Program-made: the position numbers and the translations under genes
In this document: piece by piece, positions 45,292 to 49,507 of the stretch
How positions within the stretch are numbered: the first letter of the stretch is position 1
How the letters are laid out: the number at the start of each line of letters is the position of its first letter
The notes under the pieces: model-generated
Databases searched by the model: none
What the model was told of the DNA's origin: nothing
What the model saw: the letters and a program-made list of their open reading frames with translations, nothing else
Source: Frankiales bacterium
GTDB taxonomy: Bacteria; Actinomycetota; Actinomycetes; Mycobacteriales; SCTD01
Assembly (NCBI GenBank): GCA_025465135.1
Contig: JAODNA010000048.1
Span: forward strand, 1-49,507
Length of the DNA: 49,507 nt
Reading direction: 5' to 3'

Positions 45292-45990
45292 ATGAACAGC
45301 AACGCACGTCTACGCGGCGCCACCCGGCTCCTGGCCGGCGGTGGGGCGACCGCGGTCGTCGCCGTCCTCGTGCAGGCACTGGTGGTCTCTTCCACCAACG
45401 TGAGCGACAAGGCGTGGAGCTACCCGTGGTCGCCGGACGCCATCGTTCCGGTTTCAGTCGCCTACGCCGGCATACATCTGCTGGTCCTCGGGGGGGTCCT
45501 GGACCTGCTCCGCAGTGGGGTCACCGGTCGGGGCCGACTCCCGATGACAGGCGGATGGCTGCTGCTCGCCGGCACGGCTCTGCTGACGGTAGGAGAGCTG
45601 GCCTCCATCCCCATTCGACACAACCGTCTCGAGAGCTCTGCGGCGCACGCGGTGGGCGCGGTCTTCGGCGTCGCCATCCTGCTGACCCTCATCGGCCTGT
45701 TCGTCCTTGGCGTCACGACCGTGGGTCGGTGGGATGGCTGGGGTCGCTGGAGCCCGCTGGCGGCTGCGGTGTGCACGACTCCCCTGCTCGTCCTCAACAG
45801 CACGCACTACCTCGCAACCGGCGTTGCGCTGTACGGCGCGTCACTCGCTGTCATCGGTCTTGCCCTGCGCACGGATCCGGGGTCGACCGGGACGACGTCC
45901 CAGGCCACCCGGGAAACGTCCCGAGAGGCTTGGGAAGTGCCCGCTTTCTCAGAGCAGCACGTCAGAGCAGGCTCAGCAAAGACCCCCTAG
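45292..45990 (+). CDS. integral membrane protein, DUF998-like
   Basis: 232 aa. Six hydrophobic segments (LLAGGGATAVVAVLVQALVV; VSVAYAGIHLLVLGGVLDLL; GWLLLAGTALLTVGELASI; AVFGVAILLTLIGLFVLGV; PLAAAVCTTPLLVL; LYGASLAVIGLAL) and a polar tail. The topology suggests the DUF998 group but no diagnostic motif is certain. GGAGGAAG before the ATG. Divergent from the histidine kinase and 13 nt before the lipoprotein gene, so an operon under the two-component system is plausible. Confidence 0.75.
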   Translation: MNSNARLRGATRLLAGGGATAVVAVLVQALVVSSTNVSDKAWSYPWSPDAIVPVSVAYAGIHLLVLGGVLDLLRSGVTGRGRLPMTGGWLLLAGTALLTVGELASIPIRHNRLESSAAHAVGAVFGVAILLTLIGLFVLGVTTVGRWDGWGRWSPLAAAVCTTPLLVLNSTHYLATGVALYGASLAVIGLALRTDPGSTGTTSQATRETSREAWEVPAFSEQHVRAGSAKTP

Positions 45991-46003
45991 GAAGAGGTTC
46001 GTC

Positions 46004-47026
46004 ATGGCACGCCTTCACCGACACAGTGTGTCCGTCAACGGCGCACGTTCCGGGCGCCTCGGGGCGAGCAACCCGGCCCAGGCTGCCTCGGTCGCCCTGG
46101 CCCTGCTCGCGCTGGCCGGTTGCACCGGCTCGGCCACGCCTCGATCCCCCGCGGCTGCTGGTTCGACCCCCTCTCTGAGCAGCCCAACTCGCGCAGCCGG
46201 AAGTCTCCCTCCCTCCGGCCGCAGCTACGCGGCAGGCCACCTCGCCTTCGCGCGCTTTGACGCGTCCGGGGTGTCGATGTTCACGGCGAACGCCGACGGG
46301 ACGGGCGTGAAGCCGCTCGCACCTGGGACGGGAGGCGAAGGGCCGCGGTTCTCTCCTGACGGCCACCGGATCGTGTTCGCCGTCACGAGCCACGACCGCG
46401 TCGTGGGCGCAGTCATCAACGCCGACGGTTCGGGCTACCGCCCGTTCGCTCCCCCCAAGGGCACGCTCAACCGGCCCTGCGCTCTCTGGTCGCCGGACGG
46501 GAAGCGTCTTGCCTGCGAGGGCTTCGATGACAACAACCCCGCCCTTCAGGGCATCTACACAGTCGACGCGACCAGCGGTGGAGATGCCCGCAGGCTGACG
46601 GACCACCATGACATCCCCTGCGGCTACTCCCCCGATGGGACGCAGCTTCTCTTCCTGCGCGACAACCCGGCCGACGAGACCAGGAACCAGCTCATGGTGG
46701 TCAGCGCACAGCCCGGCGGCACCCCTCGCCTCATCCGCAAGGATGTCGACCTGTCCTGCGACTGGTCCCCCGACGGCAAGCAGCTGCTGACTGAGGCCGA
46801 CGGCAAGCTCCTGCTTCTGGACCTTCGCGGCGCCGCGACCGTGATCCCGATCCCACTGAGGAAAGCGAGCCGAGGAAGCTTCTCACCGGACGGGAAGCAC
46901 CTCGTCTTCTCCGGGACTGCCACCGCCAAGGAAGACATCTACACGGCCAACATCGACGGCTCGGAGCTGCGTCAGATCACCTCGACTCCCGGAGAGGACG
47001 AGGAGTTCGGAGACTGGGGGCCCTGA
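46004..47026 (+). CDS. TolB-like WD40/PD40 beta-propeller lipoprotein
   Basis: 340 aa. A long basic n-region, hydrophobic stretch and lipobox LALAGC with the lipid Cys at 40. A Ser/Pro linker is followed by about six PD40/TolB repeats, each with SPDG (FSPDGHRIVFAV, WSPDGKRLAC, YSPDGTQLLFL, WSPDGKQLLTE, FSPDGKHLVFSG) and IYTANIDGSELRQIT. Expected outside the membrane as a binding or scaffold protein. AGGAAGAGG before the ATG. Probably co-transcribed with the upstream membrane protein. Confidence 0.88.
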   Translation: MARLHRHSVSVNGARSGRLGASNPAQAASVALALLALAGCTGSATPRSPAAAGSTPSLSSPTRAAGSLPPSGRSYAAGHLAFARFDASGVSMFTANADGTGVKPLAPGTGGEGPRFSPDGHRIVFAVTSHDRVVGAVINADGSGYRPFAPPKGTLNRPCALWSPDGKRLACEGFDDNNPALQGIYTVDATSGGDARRLTDHHDIPCGYSPDGTQLLFLRDNPADETRNQLMVVSAQPGGTPRLIRKDVDLSCDWSPDGKQLLTEADGKLLLLDLRGAATVIPIPLRKASRGSFSPDGKHLVFSGTATAKEDIYTANIDGSELRQITSTPGEDEEFGDWGP

Positions 47027-47038
47027 CGGCAGATGCCG
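47027..47038 (+). terminator. short hairpin after the TolB-like gene
   Basis: CGGCA-GA-TGCCG directly after the stop codon. Short loop, no T-run; weak candidate. The other 107 nt of this gap hold no clear promoter. Confidence 0.3.
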
Positions 47039-47145
47039 CGGAAGCGCTCACGATCGGACTACGGCCGGTAGTGCGTCACGGGGATTGTCCGAGATGACCC
47101 GACCTGCACTTCAGCGGTGCCGCGCGTGACGTCGAAGAAGGATGC

Positions 47146-48576
47146 ATGAGCCCCGCCTCGTGTGCCGCGATCGCAGCCGACGCCGACCTGGCGCCGGTCT
47201 TCCCGCGCTGCGGCACCGCTCCGGACGTCTCCGCCGCCTGCGAGGGCCTCGCCGATGACCTGCTCGACGCGGGCCTCGAGCTGCCGAGCGTCTACCTGCT
47301 CACCGGGGAGCGCCTGCGCTGCCGCGCGTCCCGTGGCTACTTCCAGGTCGTCGACGGGTTCCCGCCTGGCACCGGGGTGATCGGCGGGGTCGTGGGCAGC
47401 GGCGCCGAGGTCCTGCTGACCGACGTGACGACCCGGCCCGAGTTCATCGCCGCCGTACCAGGGATCCGCTCGGAGGCCTGCGTGCCCGTCGTGAGCGCGG
47501 TCGGCGTCATCGGGGCGGTCAACATCGAGTCGCGGTCGACCATGGACGAGCAGGTGATGCCGACGCTGCGCGCGGCGGCTCGGGCGCTCGCGCTCCGCGT
47601 GGACGAGCTCGGCGGGCTGCCGGCGCCGACCGAGGCGCACCGGCTCGGGCAGGTCGCCGTCGCGATGACGCAGGCATCGAGCGTCGACGAGATCGAGCAG
47701 CTGTGCCTCCAGGCGGCCATCGAGCTCTCCGGCCTCCGCACGGCAGCGCTCGTCGACCTCTCGGGACGCACGCCCGTCGTGTCGGCCGCGCGCGGGCCGC
47801 TCGCCGACGAGCTGCGCAGCTGGGACGCACCCGAGCTGGCCACCATGGCGGACTGGGTCGGCGCCGGCGCCTCCTCGCACTTCCCTGGTGGTCAGGACGC
47901 GCCACCGGAGTACGCCTTCCTCGCCCGGGCGCACGTACGTGCGCTGTCGGTCCACCCCGTCACCGTGACAGGCCGGCTGGCCGGACTGCTCGTCCTCGCC
48001 AGCTCGGATGCCGTTGCCTACTCCACGGCCATGGTCGAGGTCCTCGAGATCCTCACCGCGCAGACGGGCGCAACTCTCGGCGTCGCGACCGTGATGGCCG
48101 AACTGGCGCGGCGCGTCGACCTGGACGGCCTGACCGGCCTGCGCAACGCCGCTGCCTTCACGGCGGATCTCGCCGCGCACGCACCTGCCCACCCGATGTC
48201 ACTGGTGCTGATCGATGTCGACGACTTCAAGAGCGTCAACGACTCCTTCGGCCACCTCGCCGGTGACCGGCTCCTCCAGGCACTCGCCCGCGACCTGACG
48301 GAGGCACTCCGTGCCGGCGACCGCCTCTACCGGATCGGCGGTGACGAGTTCGCCGCAGTCGTGGAGGCGTCGACGCTGCCCGAGCTCGAGGCCATGACGA
48401 AGCGGTTGCTGCGGGCGGCACGCGGCGTCCGTACGACGGTGTCGATCGGCACCGCGCCCTTGGACGCGCACGACCTCGACATGACCCGGTCGCGCGCCGA
48501 TGTCGCGCTCTACCAGGCCAAGGCGGCCGGCCGGGACACCGCGCGGCACGGCGCCGAGCCGACCACGCGGCGCTAG
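47146..48576 (+). CDS. GAF-GAF-GGDEF diguanylate cyclase
   Basis: 476 aa. Two GAF-like domains (about residues 30-155 and 165-315) and a GGDEF domain (about 318-470). DLDGLTGLRNAAAF starts it, RIGGDEFAAVV carries the intact GGDEF near residue 401, and RAGD five residues before forms the product-inhibition I-site. Expected to make c-di-GMP; no EAL domain. Soluble, so the signal is cytoplasmic. c-di-GMP controls development in Streptomyces through BldD and WhiG/RsiG; the SsgA gene nearby fits. ATG with AAGGA upstream. Its stop shares CTAG with the next gene. Confidence 0.94.
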   Translation: MSPASCAAIAADADLAPVFPRCGTAPDVSAACEGLADDLLDAGLELPSVYLLTGERLRCRASRGYFQVVDGFPPGTGVIGGVVGSGAEVLLTDVTTRPEFIAAVPGIRSEACVPVVSAVGVIGAVNIESRSTMDEQVMPTLRAAARALALRVDELGGLPAPTEAHRLGQVAVAMTQASSVDEIEQLCLQAAIELSGLRTAALVDLSGRTPVVSAARGPLADELRSWDAPELATMADWVGAGASSHFPGGQDAPPEYAFLARAHVRALSVHPVTVTGRLAGLLVLASSDAVAYSTAMVEVLEILTAQTGATLGVATVMAELARRVDLDGLTGLRNAAAFTADLAAHAPAHPMSLVLIDVDDFKSVNDSFGHLAGDRLLQALARDLTEALRAGDRLYRIGGDEFAAVVEASTLPELEAMTKRLLRAARGVRTTVSIGTAPLDAHDLDMTRSRADVALYQAKAAGRDTARHGAEPTTRR

Positions 48577-49507
48577 CTCGCCAGCGCCACCAGGCAACCG
48601 GCGCGGTCATGCGCTCCCCACGGGTAGCCGGTCGATCGCTCGGACAGCGCCATGGTCCGGCAGACCGACTCGCGATCACCTGGGGCCACGGTGCCCCGCG
48701 CCTTGCCGGCGTCGTACCCGTGCTTGAAGTGCGCGTCCTTCAGTGACGCTGCCAGCTCCGCCGCGCTGAGCTTGTGTCCGGCGGCGGCAGACGAGGTCGG
48801 CCGCACCGGCGGGGCCGTCGTCGTCGTGTCGGTGCTCGTGCTGTCGAGCACCTGGGTCTTGAGCAGGTAGCCGCCCCCGAGGAGCACGACGAGCAGCAGC
48901 AGGATCACCGGGAGGCGGCGGGTGCGCGGCGCGCCGGCTGCGTCGTCGGAGCCGATCTCGTCCGACCCGCGCGTTGGTCCACCGCGCGATCGCCGGGTTC
49001 GTCCGGGCGGTGGCGGTGTCGTGCCGTCGGACCACTGTCCGGGCGAGGGCGGCTCTTCCTCCTCACCGGGGAGCACTGCGGCCAGGTCAGGCGGCGGGAA
49101 GCCGAGCCCCGGGGGCTCGGTCGGGGCGTACGACGGGATGGGCGCGACCGGATCGGCGTTGCGCTCCGCCTCGCCGAAGCTCGGCACGACGGGTCCCGGC
49201 GGCAGGTACGGCGTGGCCGGCGCACCGGGCGGCGCGAGCGGCAACGGCGTCCCGGACGGTGCCTGGGACGGGATGGTCGGCGCGGAGCCGGACGACTGCT
49301 GCGCGGACAGCTCGGCGATGAGGTCGCGTGCCTTGGCGGCGGCAGCACCGGACCCCTCGTCAGCCTCGACCGGCGGCGGGGGCGGACCGCCGAGCGGCGG
49401 CGGAGCGAACGGCGACGACGGCGGCGGGGTCCCGAGCGGCGGGCCAGGCGAGAACAGGGGCGGTCCACCGGGAAGTGGCGGCGCGGGCGGCGACGGAGGC
49501 GGCGGCG
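48573..49507 (-). CDS. Pro-rich single-pass membrane protein, 5' end beyond window
   Basis: About 310 codons visible; the start lies past the right edge (the TTG at 49244 is inside the gene). A cytoplasmic part of about 200 residues is very Pro/Gly-rich, with AKARDLIAELSAQQ as one helix, then an Arg-rich stretch (PGRTRRSRGGP), one membrane helix LPVILLLLVVLLGGGYLL, a Thr/Pro linker, and an outside domain of about 80 residues (LSAAELAASLKDAHFKHGY; two Cys in ESVCRTM and RAGCLVAL, perhaps a disulfide). Not recognised. Could be a scaffold protein. The stop TAG is shared with the cyclase gene as CTAG. Confidence 0.75.
   Translation of the reverse strand, partial: PPPPSPPAPPLPGGPPLFSPGPPLGTPPPSSPFAPPPLGGPPPPPVEADEGSGAAAAKARDLIAELSAQQSSGSAPTIPSQAPSGTPLPLAPPGAPATPYLPPGPVVPSFGEAERNADPVAPIPSYAPTEPPGLGFPPPDLAAVLPGEEEEPPSPGQWSDGTTPPPPGRTRRSRGGPTRGSDEIGSDDAAGAPRTRRLPVILLLLVVLLGGGYLLKTQVLDSTSTDTTTTAPPVRPTSSAAAGHKLSAAELAASLKDAHFKHGYDAGKARGTVAPGDRESVCRTMALSERSTGYPWGAHDRAGCLVALAS

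Noticed and set aside
45134-45379. 82-residue N-terminal extension of the histidine kinase
   Set aside because: Arg/Gly/Ser-rich, no membrane or domain pattern, and it overlaps the start of the divergent membrane protein gene.
1-49507. CRISPR array, insertion sequence, prophage or toxin-antitoxin pair
   Set aside because: No spaced direct repeats, transposase or phage genes, and no recognisable toxin fold in any real gene.

Overview
The window is high-GC chromosomal DNA from an actinomycete. The evidence is the phosphatidylinositol-mannoside gene set (pgsA, patA, pimA), an SsgA/SsgB-type sporulation or cell-division regulator, an RskA-type anti-sigma factor with its ECF sigma factor, bifunctional Rel, frequent GTG starts, 4-nt start/stop overlaps and TAnnnT -10 boxes. 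The SsgA-like gene points to a sporulating or morphologically complex lineage; I make no genus call. I see no insertion sequence, prophage or CRISPR array.

Left part (1-16.7 kb): a leftward block runs rarA > DUF948 > DUF6167 > alaS > ruvX > mltG > aroE > Roadblock/LC7 > DUF4388 (cut by the left edge). rarA diverges from a large secreted protein ending in a sortase-E-type LAATG anchor, followed by a GNAT acetyltransferase that collides tail to tail with aspS. aspS is the last gene of a leftward metallo-hydrolase > hisS > aspS operon, which diverges from a membrane-anchored cyclophilin.

Middle part (16.7-37.3 kb): a classical actinobacterial leftward backbone, read from its 5' end: thrS > HIT (Ap4A phosphorylase type) | pgsA > patA > pimA > LemA-like > DUF3048 lipoprotein > pdxS > pdxT > yebC | ruvC > ruvA > ruvB > secD > secF > apt > rel. 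Two rightward units interrupt it: an EF-G2-like GTPase plus a small protein between HIT and pgsA, and an RsbW-like ATPase between yebC and ruvC. A LexA-type SOS box lies upstream of ruvC. yajC is missing from its usual place before secD.

Right part (37.3-49.5 kb): an accessory, more lineage-specific region. It holds small proteins (a GPGG-motif membrane peptide and a duplicated CxxC zinc-ribbon-like protein), a secreted tandem FxLYD-like protein of visibly lower GC, tRNA-Val(CAC), a PGPGW-type membrane protein, the ECF sigma/anti-sigma pair, the SsgA-like gene, and a tRNA-Gly/Cys/Val cluster. It continues with a NarL-type two-component system next to a divergent membrane protein and a TolB-like lipoprotein, then a GAF-GAF-GGDEF diguanylate cyclase, and ends in a Pro-rich single-pass membrane protein cut by the right edge.

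I do not see a complete unknown multi-gene system. The strongest unusual items are the duplicated CxxCxGTRxCxxC mini-protein, the likely CTG start of aroE, the large hairpins at pdxS/pdxT and alaS/ruvX, the SOS box at ruvC, the LAATG-anchored propeller-like protein, and the EF-G-like GTPase with a changed G4 motif.
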